Source of the DNA: JASHVB01 sp035508435
GTDB taxonomy: Bacteria; Pseudomonadota; Alphaproteobacteria; Acetobacterales; Acetobacteraceae
Direction: 5' to 3'
Assembly (NCBI GenBank): GCA_035508435.1
Contig: DATJNA010000228.1
Coordinates: 1-64,000, forward strand
DNA length: 64,000 nucleotides
Shown one piece after another: positions 1 to 13,223 of this stretch. Position 1 is the first letter of the stretch; the number at the start of each line of letters is the position of its first letter. The notes below the pieces were generated by a model. That model did not search any database. It saw only the letters and a program-made list of their open reading frames with translations, and was not told where the DNA came from. The position numbers and the translations under genes were made by a program.

Positions 1-917
1 TGCGGCGTCATCACGCAAGCCATCTTGCCGTCGCTCGGCATGATCGGATAGCGCGGTTCGATGCCGGGATTCTCAAGCACCACGTGATAACCGCGCTCGG
101 TTTCCAGCGGCACGCGATCCCCCGCCTCCGCGGCCAGCGCCTTCGAAAAAGCCCCAGCGGCGATCACCGCCGTATCACAGGCAATATCGCCCGCACCGGT
201 ACGCACCGCGCGAAGGCGGCGATGTTCAATCCGCAGGCTGGTGACCCTCGCACGGCGAAACGTCGCACCCGAGGCAACCGCGTGCTGCACCAGCGCATTC
301 ACATAGGCACCGGGATCGCGGCACTGGCCATTCTCCTCCACCAGCACCGCGAATTTATAGCGGCGGTCGAGTGACGGTTCGCGCTGCCGCAGCTCCTCCT
401 CGGAAAGTTCCAGCCAGCGCACGCCATTTTCGGCACGCAGCCGCCATGACAGCGCCTCCGCCTCGAAGTCCGCGCGGCTGGGAAACACGAACAACACGCC
501 CTGCCGCATAATCAGGTCGGCGACACCGGCTTCCTCGGCCAGGCGGCGGTGACGTTCCGGCGCATCCAGCACCAGCGGTCGCAACGCACGCGCGGTCGCC
601 GCGACGCGCGCCTCGGTGGCCCCGGCGCGCATGAAACGCCAGAGCCACGGCGCCAGACGCAGCAGATAGGACCAGCGGATCGTCAGCGGCCCCAGAGGAT
701 CCGCCAGATAGCCGGGCACCTTGCGCCAGATCCCCGGTGACGACATCGGAATCACCGAGCTGGGATTTAGCAATGTCCCATTGCCGTAACTCGCCGCCTG
801 CTCGCCCCCGGGATCGCCCGGTTCGATGATCGTCACGCTATGGCCGTCGCGCAGCAATTCGACAGCGGTCGCCGCGCCGACGATGCCGGCGCCGATCACC
901 GCGACGTGCTGGGTCAC
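1..917 (-). CDS. FAD-dependent amino-acid oxidoreductase, DadA-like (3' end beyond window)
   Basis: About 305 N-terminal residues are visible; the family usually runs to about 410-420, so the C-terminus lies outside the window. The GTG start at 915-917 puts the dinucleotide-binding motif VIGAGIVGAATA at residues 7-18, as expected for the DAO/DadA fold, and a GNGTLLNPSS stretch follows near residue 46. Family knowledge suggests oxidative deamination of a D-amino acid or of a secondary amine such as sarcosine, passing electrons to the respiratory chain; the substrate cannot be read from sequence. It begins 14 bp after the ABC receptor stop on the same strand, so it is probably the last visible gene of that operon. 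The receptor may supply its substrate, which is inference. Confidence 0.82.
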   Translation of the reverse strand, partial: MTQHVAVIGAGIVGAATAVELLRDGHSVTIIEPGDPGGEQAASYGNGTLLNPSSVIPMSSPGIWRKVPGYLADPLGPLTIRWSYLLRLAPWLWRFMRAGATEARVAATARALRPLVLDAPERHRRLAEEAGVADLIMRQGVLFVFPSRADFEAEALSWRLRAENGVRWLELSEEELRQREPSLDRRYKFAVLVEENGQCRDPGAYVNALVQHAVASGATFRRARVTSLRIEHRRLRAVRTGAGDIACDTAVIAAGAFSKALAAEAGDRVPLETERGYHVVLENPGIEPRYPIMPSDGKMACVMTP

Positions 918-931
918 CGGGCGCCGTCCCG

Positions 932-2515
932 CTAGGCGTTCTTCTTCACCCCATAGAATTGCGGCCAGCCGTCGCGCACATCGGTCAGGTATTTGTGGAA
1001 TGCGGTCGGCTGGTCGTACATGCCCAGCGGCACGTAAGGCGGGCTCTTATAAAATTCCACCTGCATTTCTTCCGCGATCTTCTTCTGGCTGGCGACGTCC
1101 GGCGCATCGAACCAGGCAGCGCGCAGTTCATCCATCTTCGGATCCGTCGGCCAGCCGAACCAGCTTCCCTTCTTCCCACTGCTTTGGATGGTGATGTTCG
1201 GCGCCGGCGAAATGTTTCCGAACCCGCCGAGATACGTGTAGAAGATATTCCATCCGCCCTTGTCGACCGGCTCCTGGCTGGCACGGCGCTGCACCACCGT
1301 GCCCCATTCCAACGCCACGAAATCGGTGTTCATCCCAATCTTCTTCAGCGTGTCGGACGCGACCTGCGCCTCGGCCCAGATGGTGGGGATCGTCGAGGCC
1401 GCCAGGATCACCACCTTCTCGCCCTTGTATCCCGCGGCGACCAGATCCTGCTTCAGCTTGTCGTAGTTCTTCGGACCGCGACTGATCTCGACGCCGACCG
1501 TGCTGGCCATCGGCGTGCCCGGCACGAAGACGCCGACATCGGTCTGGATCAGGCTCGGCACGGCGCCGGCTACCGCCTCCATGATCTCCTTCTGGTCCAT
1601 CGCCGCCAGAACCACGCGCCGCACCGCCGCATTGTCGAATGGCGGATATAAATGATTGAAGCGCAGACAGCCGATTTCGCCGGTGCGGTCCTTCACCTCC
1701 ACGGTCAGGTCCTTGTTGCGTCGCAGCACCGGCACAAGGTCGATGGTCGGATTCTCCCACCAGTCGATCTCGCCCTGCGTCAAGGCGGCGGAAGCGGTGG
1801 CCGGATCCTGGATGAAGTTCCATACCACGCGATCGATATAGACGATCTTCGGGCCGGCATTGAAGCTGGGAACGCCATCCTTGCGCGGCACATATTTATC
1901 ATTCTTGACGTACACCACGCGCTGACCGGAAATGCGTTCCGATGCGACGAACTTCAACGGTCCGCTGCCGATCGCCTCGGTGACCTGCTTCATCGGGTCG
2001 GTCATGGCCAGGCGTTCCGGCATGATCGCCGCATAGACCTCGGCCAGCGCGTTCGGCAGCAGGGCAAACGGCTTGTTCAGCCGGAAGCGGATCACCTTGT
2101 CGGAGGGGGCTGTCAGTTCGTCAGTCCGCGACATCAGCTCCTGCCCGAACGGGTAACGCTTGGAAAAGCGCTGGATGGTGGCAACGCAGTCCTTGGCCAG
2201 CACCGGCGTGCCGTCATGGAATGCCAGTCCGTCGCGCAGGGTCAGTTCCCACAACTTGCCGTCGTTCTCGGTTTTCGCACCTTCGACCATCTGCGGCTGC
2301 ACGTTGAACTGAGCGTCGTATCCGTACAGCGTGTCGTAGACGGCAAGTGAGAAATTGCGGGTGATGTCGGCGGTGGTCCAGACGGGATCGACCGAGACCA
2401 GGTCGGCATGCGGCGTGAAATTGATGGTCTTCGCCCCTTCCGCGTGGACGACGCGCGGTGCGGCAAGAGCAGTGGCTCCGGCCAGTGCGGTCTTCAGGAT
2501 GTCACGGCGATGCAT
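932..2515 (-). CDS. ABC transporter substrate-binding protein, family 5 (dipeptide/nickel type)
   Basis: This 527-residue periplasmic receptor resembles the DppA/OppA family (SBP_bac_5). The N-terminus MHRRDILKTALAG carries a twin-arginine motif followed by a hydrophobic stretch ending in VVHA, which suggests Tat export. The body has typical family features: NFSLAVYDTLYGYD near the start, LRDGLAFHDGTP, and a C-terminal PPYVPLGMYDQPTAFHKYL segment. An ATG ten codons upstream is in frame, but the chosen ATG has AGAGGA at good spacing and gives a clean signal peptide. No permease or ATPase genes are beside it, so it is an orphan receptor in this window. It lies between an alpha/beta hydrolase and a DadA-like oxidase on one strand, suggesting uptake of an amine, amino acid or peptide. 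Confidence 0.9.
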   Translation of the reverse strand: MHRRDILKTALAGATALAAPRVVHAEGAKTINFTPHADLVSVDPVWTTADITRNFSLAVYDTLYGYDAQFNVQPQMVEGAKTENDGKLWELTLRDGLAFHDGTPVLAKDCVATIQRFSKRYPFGQELMSRTDELTAPSDKVIRFRLNKPFALLPNALAEVYAAIMPERLAMTDPMKQVTEAIGSGPLKFVASERISGQRVVYVKNDKYVPRKDGVPSFNAGPKIVYIDRVVWNFIQDPATASAALTQGEIDWWENPTIDLVPVLRRNKDLTVEVKDRTGEIGCLRFNHLYPPFDNAAVRRVVLAAMDQKEIMEAVAGAVPSLIQTDVGVFVPGTPMASTVGVEISRGPKNYDKLKQDLVAAGYKGEKVVILAASTIPTIWAEAQVASDTLKKIGMNTDFVALEWGTVVQRRASQEPVDKGGWNIFYTYLGGFGNISPAPNITIQSSGKKGSWFGWPTDPKMDELRAAWFDAPDVASQKKIAEEMQVEFYKSPPYVPLGMYDQPTAFHKYLTDVRDGWPQFYGVKKNA

Positions 2516-2593
2516 TTTGATTTTCCTCTGGCCCCGTGTGGACAATTGCTACTCCACGCGCGTGCCTTCAGCAATTCCCCATTCGTCCCGCGC

Positions 2594-3448
2594 TCAGCCC
2601 TCTTCTGCTGCCGCGTGTAATGCCGCAGCAACGACCGGGACGGCGGCGATCGACATCCCTTCGCCGTCATGGCCGACGCCGGGCACGTCGATCACGGTCC
2701 AGGCGCAGTGCGTGCCAAGGGCCGCGGCGGCGGCCCGGCCGGCGCCGACATAGTTGTGCGCGCGCTCATACCGTGTGCCGCCCTGGCGCATCGAGCGCGG
2801 TCCCTTGGGAAAGAAGCGTCCGGTCGTTTTGGTGTCTTCGGTGCCGGCCATCACCGTGATGCGGAATCGCAACAACTCCGCCAGCTCCGCTGCGTCGATT
2901 TCCGTCGCGCCCAGGCCGAACGGCCAAGCGACATCCAGGTCCGGCATCGCATAGGTGCCGGCATTGGCGCAAACCGCCACCGCGACATGCTCGCGATAGC
3001 CGAACGACAGCATGCGGTGGACGAATTGTCCGCCGGCGGAATGGCCGAACAACCCATAACGGCGGCGTGCGGTTACGTCCTGAGCGCGCAGGGCGGCAAA
3101 CAGACGTTCGTCGATGCCATAGGTCCATTGCGCACGCGGATTCGGCGTGCCGCTCTCGTCGTGCAGATTGCCGAAATGGTAGCGCAGGTAATCGGGAAAC
3201 GACGCCTCGGGAAATTCGACGGCGATCGCCAGGATGCCCGCCTCGTCCACCAGTTTCAGCCAATAGTCGCGATACGCCGCACCGTTGCGGCCGACGCCAT
3301 GATGCACCAGCAGTACCGGCGTATCGGCAGCGAAATGGCGGGGCCGCGCGCCATGCAGCACCAGGGGATGATCGGGAAACATCGGATCAAGATACGGCAC
3401 CGAGTGCGCCCCCGGCGCGGCGACCAATCGCGACAGATCAGCGATCAT
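2594..3448 (-). CDS. alpha/beta hydrolase
   Basis: This 284-residue protein has the alpha/beta hydrolase layout. There is an oxyanion-type segment LLVHHGVGRNGAAYRDYW at about residues 46-63, the nucleophile elbow GHSAGG at about 134-139, a candidate acid in MAGTEDTKTTG, and the catalytic His in GVGHDGEG near the end. No signal peptide is visible, so it is probably cytoplasmic. The spacing resembles esterase and polyhydroxyalkanoate-depolymerase-like hydrolases, but the substrate is not evident. It starts 12 bp after the ExbD-like gene and ends 78 bp before the ABC receptor, all on one strand, so co-transcription is likely. Confidence 0.8.
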   Translation of the reverse strand: MIADLSRLVAAPGAHSVPYLDPMFPDHPLVLHGARPRHFAADTPVLLVHHGVGRNGAAYRDYWLKLVDEAGILAIAVEFPEASFPDYLRYHFGNLHDESGTPNPRAQWTYGIDERLFAALRAQDVTARRRYGLFGHSAGGQFVHRMLSFGYREHVAVAVCANAGTYAMPDLDVAWPFGLGATEIDAAELAELLRFRITVMAGTEDTKTTGRFFPKGPRSMRQGGTRYERAHNYVGAGRAAAAALGTHCAWTVIDVPGVGHDGEGMSIAAVPVVAAALHAAAEEG

Positions 3449-3460
3449 GCCGTGCGCCGG

Positions 3461-3889
3461 TCATTTTGGTGCCGACTCCACCGCGCCAGGGCCGAGCACC
3501 GTCAGCCGCGCGCCGTCGGAAGTGGACTGCACGTGCACGTAACCGAACTTCGCCGCCAGTTCCAGCACGTCGAGCAACGTCTGCCGATTGCTGTCGCCCA
3601 ACTGGCCGACGGTATGAAAGCGCAGGTCGAGTTGCAGCTTCGGGTCTTGCTTTGTCTGGCGCGCCAGCTTGTTCTCCAGGTCCGGCCCGCTGGCGAGCGG
3701 CTCGCCGTCCCACACCGCGGTGCCGTCAGGGTTGATCGTCAGCGTTACCGGAGGCTGCATTGTTGCCGGCACGCTCGTCGCCGGTGGCGAACCGCCTTCA
3801 CCTGCGAACGCCGCCGGCGCTGGCAGCGTCAGCAGCACCGCGACGAGCAGGGTGCTACGCACTGCGGCGCGCCGCAGTGAACACGCCAC
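3461..3889 (-). CDS. secreted ExbD/TolR-like periplasmic domain protein
   Basis: A protein of up to 142 residues. A hydrophobic N-terminus (LLVAVLLTLPAPAAFA) looks like a cleavable signal peptide. The rest (LTINPDGTAVWDGEPL, then LQLDLRFHTVG and LLDVLELAAKFGYVHV) follows the strand-helix order of the periplasmic half of ExbD/TolR proteins. A normal ExbD has a transmembrane helix with a key Asp before this domain; here it is replaced by a signal peptide, and no exbB or tonB is nearby. The start is uncertain: GTG at 3889 overlaps the preceding gene by 35 bp, and GTG at 3862 by 8 bp. Neither has a clear ribosome site. The domain call rests on pattern only. Confidence 0.55.
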   Translation of the reverse strand: MACSLRRAAVRSTLLVAVLLTLPAPAAFAGEGGSPPATSVPATMQPPVTLTINPDGTAVWDGEPLASGPDLENKLARQTKQDPKLQLDLRFHTVGQLGDSNRQTLLDVLELAAKFGYVHVQSTSDGARLTVLGPGAVESAPK

Positions 3890-4157
3890 GCTCGAGGATT
3901 TCCAGCGTGTATTGCCGATAGGTCATACCGGCCGCTTCCGCGCAGGCCAGGCGCCGCAATGCGATTTCGCGCGGCGGCGTCTTCCACGCGCGTTTCACCG
4001 ACCGCTTCCAGCACCACAGCCGCCAGGAAGCGTGCGGATCGTCCGGGTCCGGATAGGGCGGCGGGCCGGCGTTGTGGCCGATGCCGATGGCCGATGATGG
4101 TTCAAACGGAGTACCGAAGGACGTAGCGCGGAAGAGCGAAGCGTCTTCCACCGCCAT
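3855..4157 (-). CDS. small conserved protein with GHN-GP motif
   Basis: A 100-residue basic protein. Its centre, IGIGHNAGPPPYPDPDDP, matches the 'IGHN-GPP' motif seen in short alphaproteobacterial proteins of unknown function. The C-terminal part is Trp- and Arg-rich (SWRLWCWKRSVKRAW) and ends in an amphipathic region (ALRRLACAEAAGMTYRQYTLEILERG) that could bind nucleic acid, which is inference. The only in-frame ATG, at 4155-4157, lies inside a palindromic repeat spanning 4125-4191, so the first 11 or so codons are repeat DNA. The native start may have been displaced or may be non-standard. It lies between coxM and the ExbD-like gene on the same strand. Confidence 0.55.
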   Translation of the reverse strand: MAVEDASLFRATSFGTPFEPSSAIGIGHNAGPPPYPDPDDPHASWRLWCWKRSVKRAWKTPPREIALRRLACAEAAGMTYRQYTLEILERGVFTAARRSA

Positions 4158-4191
4158 CGAGACGGCGGAATCCGCTGCGCTTTTCCGCGCT
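4125..4191. repeat. REP-like palindrome downstream of coxM
   Basis: The left arm 4125-4143 (AGCGCGGAAGAGCGAAGCG) pairs with the right arm 4173-4191 at 17 of 19 positions. Inside them CCGCC at 4151-4155 pairs with GGCGG at 4163-4167, so the whole unit can fold into one long stem. It fills most of the gap between coxM and the GHN protein gene and extends into the first codons of the latter. Such hairpins can stabilise upstream mRNA ends or attenuate transcription; here that is inference. Confidence 0.7.
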
Positions 4192-4260
4192 ATGAGGTTC
4201 CGTGAAACGCGGTCCCGCGAAACGTGGCTAGCAAGGGAACGGCGCCACCGCGACAACGCC

Positions 4261-5055
4261 CTACGCCGCCTTCGCCACTGCGCGTTTGGAGATGATGCCG
4301 ACCAGGTGGGCGCGATACTCCGCGCTGGCATGGATGTCGCCGTTCATGCCATCCGCCGGCGTCTTGATGTTCGCCACGGCATCGGGCGCAAAATTCGCAG
4401 AGAGCGCTTGCTCCATGGCCTTTTGCCGGAACACGCCACCTTGCCCCGCGCCGGTCACCGCCACGCGCACGCCGTCCGCGAACTTCGCCACGAAGACGCC
4501 GACGATCGCATAGCGCGACGCGGGATTGCGGAACTTCTCGTATGCCGCCTTTTGCGGCACCGGGAACTCCACCGCGGTGATCAGTTCGTCCTGCTCCAGC
4601 GCGGTCGAGAACATGCCGGTGAAGAAATCATCTGCCTTGATGGAGCGCTTGTTGGTCTTGATCGTCGCGCCCAGCGCCAGCGCCGCCGCCGGATAGTCGG
4701 CGGCAGGATCGTTGTTGGCGATACTGCCGCCTATGGTGCCGCGATGCCGCACCGCGTCGTCGCCGATCATCCCGGCCAGCGCCGCCAACGCGGGGATTTT
4801 CGCCCCGAGATCCTTGCTGGTCGCGACGTCCGCGTGCCGGGTCATCGCACCGATGGTCACGCTGTCAGCGCCGACGGTGATCCCGGTCAGGCCCAGCTTC
4901 GCCAGGTCCACCACCACGGTCGGCCTGGCCAGCCGCTGCTTCAGCACGGGGATATAGGTCATGCCGCCGGCCAGCGCCTTGGCCTCCGGATCGCCTGCGA
5001 GGATCTTCGCCGCCTCGTCGAGGCTGCCCGGCTTTTGATAGGAGAAATCATACAT
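4261..5055 (-). CDS. coxM: FAD-binding subunit of xanthine dehydrogenase/CO dehydrogenase family (CoxM-like)
   Basis: This 264-residue protein is the medium, FAD-carrying subunit of a molybdenum hydroxylase. The two FAD motifs are AGGMTYIPVLKQRL at about residues 29-42 (usually AGGQSL-P) and TIGGSIANNDPAADYP at about 107-122. A CODH-type C-terminal domain follows. The length matches the family (about 265-290). It starts 15 bp after the stop of the large subunit, and the gene order is S-L-M. It should take electrons from the [2Fe-2S] subunit and pass them to a quinone or another acceptor. The symbol is by family, not by demonstrated CO oxidation. Confidence 0.9.
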   Translation of the reverse strand: MYDFSYQKPGSLDEAAKILAGDPEAKALAGGMTYIPVLKQRLARPTVVVDLAKLGLTGITVGADSVTIGAMTRHADVATSKDLGAKIPALAALAGMIGDDAVRHRGTIGGSIANNDPAADYPAAALALGATIKTNKRSIKADDFFTGMFSTALEQDELITAVEFPVPQKAAYEKFRNPASRYAIVGVFVAKFADGVRVAVTGAGQGGVFRQKAMEQALSANFAPDAVANIKTPADGMNGDIHASAEYRAHLVGIISKRAVAKAA

Positions 5056-5070
5056 CGTCCTGATTCCCTT

Positions 5071-7452
5071 CTATTCCGCCGCCATCGCGGGACGCGCGGA
5101 TTGCATGATGGCCCACAGTTTCCCACCCGTCGCCGGCATGTCGAGATGCCTCACATTGTAGTCGCGCAGCGCGTCAACGAGGGCGTTGATCACCGCCGGT
5201 GGCGAGCCGATCGCCCCCACCTCGCCGCAACCCTTCACTCCCAGCGGGTTGTGCGTGCAGAGCGTGACCTCGGTGCCCACCTTGATGTTCGGCACGTCCC
5301 AGGCGCGCGGCATCGTGTAGTCCATGAACGAACCGGACAGGAGCTGCCCATCGGGCCCATATACCGCATTCTCCAGCAGCGCCTGGCCGATGCCCTGCGC
5401 GACGCCGCCCTGCACCTGGCCTTCGACGATCATCGGATTGATCACCCGCCCGACATCGTCCACCGCAACGAAAGTGACGACTTCCGGCACGCCCGTTTCC
5501 ACGTCGACTTCCACTTCGCAGACGTGGCAGCCGGCTGGGAAGGTGAAGTTCTTCGGGTCGTAGAACGCGGTCTCCTCAAGCCCCGGCTCCAGTTCCTCGA
5601 TCGGGTAGTTGTGCGGCACATAGGCGGCGAGCGAAATCTCGGTCAGGGATTTTGTCTTGTCCGTGCCTGCTACCGTAAACTTGTTGTCCTTGAACTCGAT
5701 GTCGTCCACCGCCGCTTCCATCAGATGGGCGGCGATCTTCTTGCCCTTGGCGATGATCTTGTCCATCGCCTTCACCATCGCGGTGCCGCCGACCGCGAGG
5801 CTGCGGCTGCCATAGGTGCCCATGCCGAACGGGACCTTCCCGGTATCGCCGTGCACGATCTCCACCTGCTCCAACGGCACGCCGAGCTGGTCCACGACCA
5901 ACTGCGCCATCGTGGTTTCGTGCCCCTGACCGTGGCTGTGCGCACCCGTGTAGACGGTGACGCTGCCAGTGGGGTGCACGCGGATATTGGCACACTCATA
6001 AAGGCCTGCGCGAGCGCCCAGCGAACCCACCACGGCGGACGGCGCGATGCCACACGCTTCGATGTAGGTAGAGACCCCGAGACCGCGCAGCTTGCCACGT
6101 GCCTTCGCCGCCGCGCGCCGCGCCTCGAAGCCACCAACATCAGCCGCCTTCAGCGCCGCGTCCAGCGTCGCCTGGTAGTTGCCGCTGTCATATTGCAGCG
6201 CGACCGGGGTTTGATAGGGGAAGGCATCCGGCGGAATGAAATTCTGCCGCCGCAATGCGATACGGTCCTTGCCGGTGTCGTGCGCGATCACGTCCACCAG
6301 GCGCTCGAGCAGGAAGGTGGCTTCCGGACGGCCGGCGCCGCGATAGGCATCCACCGGCACGGTGTTGGTGAACACCGCCTTGACCTCGCAGTAGATCAGC
6401 GGCGTCTTGTAAACTCCGGCGAGCAATGTGGCGTAGAGATAGGTCGGGATGCAGGGCGCGAAGGTGGACAGGTAGGCGCCCATATTGGCCAGCGTCGAGA
6501 CGCGCAACGCCTGGAAATTGCCGTCGCCATCCAGCGCCATCTCGGCTGTTGTCACGTGGTCGCGGCCGTGCGCGTCGGTGATGAAGCTTTCGTTGCGCTC
6601 GGCCGTCCACTTCACCGGCCGCCGCAGCCTGCCGGCCGCCCAGGTGACGATCGCCTCCTCGGCATAGTGGTAGATTTTCGAGCCGAAACCGCCGCCGACA
6701 TCCGGCGCCACCACACGCAGCTTGTTCTCCGGGATGTGCAGCACGAACGCGCCCATCAACAGCCGGATCACATGCGGGTTCTGGCTGGTGGTGTAGAGCG
6801 TGTAATCGCCGCTGGAGCGGTCGCACTCGCCGACCGCGGCACGCGGCTCCATCGCATTCGGCACCAAGCGGTTGTTGGTCAGCTCCAGCTTCACCACCTT
6901 GGCCGCCTTGGCAAACGCGTCGTCCACCACGGCCTTGTCGCCGAGATGCCAGTCGTAGCACAGGTTCCCGGCGGCATCGTCGTGCACCAGCGCGGCGCCC
7001 GGCTTCAGCGCATCATGCATCGTCGCCATCGCCGGCAGGTCCTGGTAGTCGACTGCCAGCAGCTCCGCCGCGTCCTTCGCCTGCTGCTTCGTTTCGGCGA
7101 TCACCACCGCAACAGGATCGCCGACATGGCGCACCTTGCCGACCGCCAGTACCGGATGGGCCGGCTCCGCCATTGGCGAGCCGTCCTTGTTGTGGATCTG
7201 CCAGCCGCAGGGCAGGCCGCCGATATTCTCCGCCGCCATGTCGGGGCCAATGTACACCGCCACCACACCCGGCGACTTTGCCGCCGCCGTCGTGTCGATG
7301 CGCGCGATGTTCGCATGCGGCCGGTCCGCGCGCTTGATCACCGCGTAGAGCTGGCCGGGGCGGTTGATGTCGTCCACATAGTTGCCGCGTCCGCTCAGGA
7401 AGCGCGCATCCTCTCTGCGGCGAACCGACGCACCAATGCCGTCGAATGCCAT
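5071..7452 (-). CDS. coxL: molybdopterin-binding large subunit, form II CoxL-like hydroxylase
   Basis: This 793-residue subunit contains the aldehyde oxidase/xanthine dehydrogenase a/b domain (about 20-130) and the molybdopterin domain. At about residues 369-375 it reads AYRGAGR, the form II signature; true form I CO dehydrogenases have AYxCSFR with a Cys there. The catalytic Glu is kept in GCGEVGAIGS (Glu at about 744), and PDVGGGFGSK binds the cofactor. The ATG chosen has GGGAGAAA upstream and begins MAFDGIGASVRRREDARFL, the normal family start; an ATG 21 codons earlier adds an unlikely basic tail. The substrate is probably an aldehyde, purine or other N-heterocycle rather than CO. No coxDEF-type maturation genes are in view. 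Confidence 0.92.
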   Translation of the reverse strand: MAFDGIGASVRRREDARFLSGRGNYVDDINRPGQLYAVIKRADRPHANIARIDTTAAAKSPGVVAVYIGPDMAAENIGGLPCGWQIHNKDGSPMAEPAHPVLAVGKVRHVGDPVAVVIAETKQQAKDAAELLAVDYQDLPAMATMHDALKPGAALVHDDAAGNLCYDWHLGDKAVVDDAFAKAAKVVKLELTNNRLVPNAMEPRAAVGECDRSSGDYTLYTTSQNPHVIRLLMGAFVLHIPENKLRVVAPDVGGGFGSKIYHYAEEAIVTWAAGRLRRPVKWTAERNESFITDAHGRDHVTTAEMALDGDGNFQALRVSTLANMGAYLSTFAPCIPTYLYATLLAGVYKTPLIYCEVKAVFTNTVPVDAYRGAGRPEATFLLERLVDVIAHDTGKDRIALRRQNFIPPDAFPYQTPVALQYDSGNYQATLDAALKAADVGGFEARRAAAKARGKLRGLGVSTYIEACGIAPSAVVGSLGARAGLYECANIRVHPTGSVTVYTGAHSHGQGHETTMAQLVVDQLGVPLEQVEIVHGDTGKVPFGMGTYGSRSLAVGGTAMVKAMDKIIAKGKKIAAHLMEAAVDDIEFKDNKFTVAGTDKTKSLTEISLAAYVPHNYPIEELEPGLEETAFYDPKNFTFPAGCHVCEVEVDVETGVPEVVTFVAVDDVGRVINPMIVEGQVQGGVAQGIGQALLENAVYGPDGQLLSGSFMDYTMPRAWDVPNIKVGTEVTLCTHNPLGVKGCGEVGAIGSPPAVINALVDALRDYNVRHLDMPATGGKLWAIMQSARPAMAAE

Positions 7453-7483
7453 CGCGTTTCTCCCAGGTTCTTTCGTTGGGCGC

Positions 7484-7981
<498 letters not shown>

Positions 7982-8393
7982 CCGACCTCCCCTTCATCCT
8001 CGCGTGTTGCAACAGGTCTGGCCGCCACGCCGGGCGGATCAGTTGCGCCGGAGTGTGGTCGCGCCGCTGGCACGCGGTCAAGCGGGTGCGGGCGGCCGGG
8101 CGGGCCAGACGGTGAGGAGGCCTGCTGCACCGTTGCTTCCCGGCCCTGGCTTCCCGACCCTGGCTTCCCGGGTGAACGCACCTTGCGCGCATCGGGCGCT
8201 TCTCCGAGCGGATTGTTTGGGCAAAACCGTCGGCACAGGCCGATTTTGGGCCGATTTGCGCCTTGCTCCCGCGCCGCTGCGTCCCTACGCTGCACTGCGG
8301 CATGGTTGCCAAGGGTCGGCCCCGCACGGCATAACAGCCGTTTGCCACCGCGTAAGACCCCGCCTCCGGCCACGACCCGGGACAGAGACCGAC
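7982..8393. other. divergent intergenic region between coxS and gltB
   Basis: This 412-bp gap should contain the promoters for leftward cox genes and rightward gltB. It is GC-rich and I see no convincing sigma-70 boxes or sigma-54 GG-GC element. A 14-bp direct repeat, CCCTGGCTTCCCG(A/G), occurs in tandem at 8144-8157 and 8158-8171. Open frames through the gap show no protein-like composition. A NtrC- or Lrp-type control of gltB would be expected from other bacteria but is not visible here. Confidence 0.5.
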
Positions 8394-13040
<4,647 letters not shown>

Positions 13041-13054
13041 CGGGGCAGAAGACT

Positions 13055-13190
13055 CCCTCTCCTTGCGGGCTTGGGCCGCGAAGCGGACCAAGGTTGGGGG
13101 GAGGGATGCCGACAATCGAAGGTCTGGAGTTCGACGCTCCTATCGCCCGATCCTTGGTCCGCTTCGCGGCCGAAGCTCGCAAGGAGAGGG
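13055..13190. repeat. long inverted repeat between gltB and gltD
   Basis: Arms 13055-13093 and 13152-13190 are reverse complements over 39 bp with about two mismatches (the left arm begins CCCTCTCCTTGCGGGC, the right ends GCAAGGAGAGGG). The loop is about 58 bp. It fills most of the gltB-gltD gap and would form a very stable mRNA hairpin. The origin looks like a mobile short palindrome rather than a terminator, since there is no T-run and both genes are expected to be co-expressed. Confidence 0.85.
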
Positions 13191-13223
13191 GGCAGTCACT
13201 GTGTGTGCGGAGACATTATTGTA

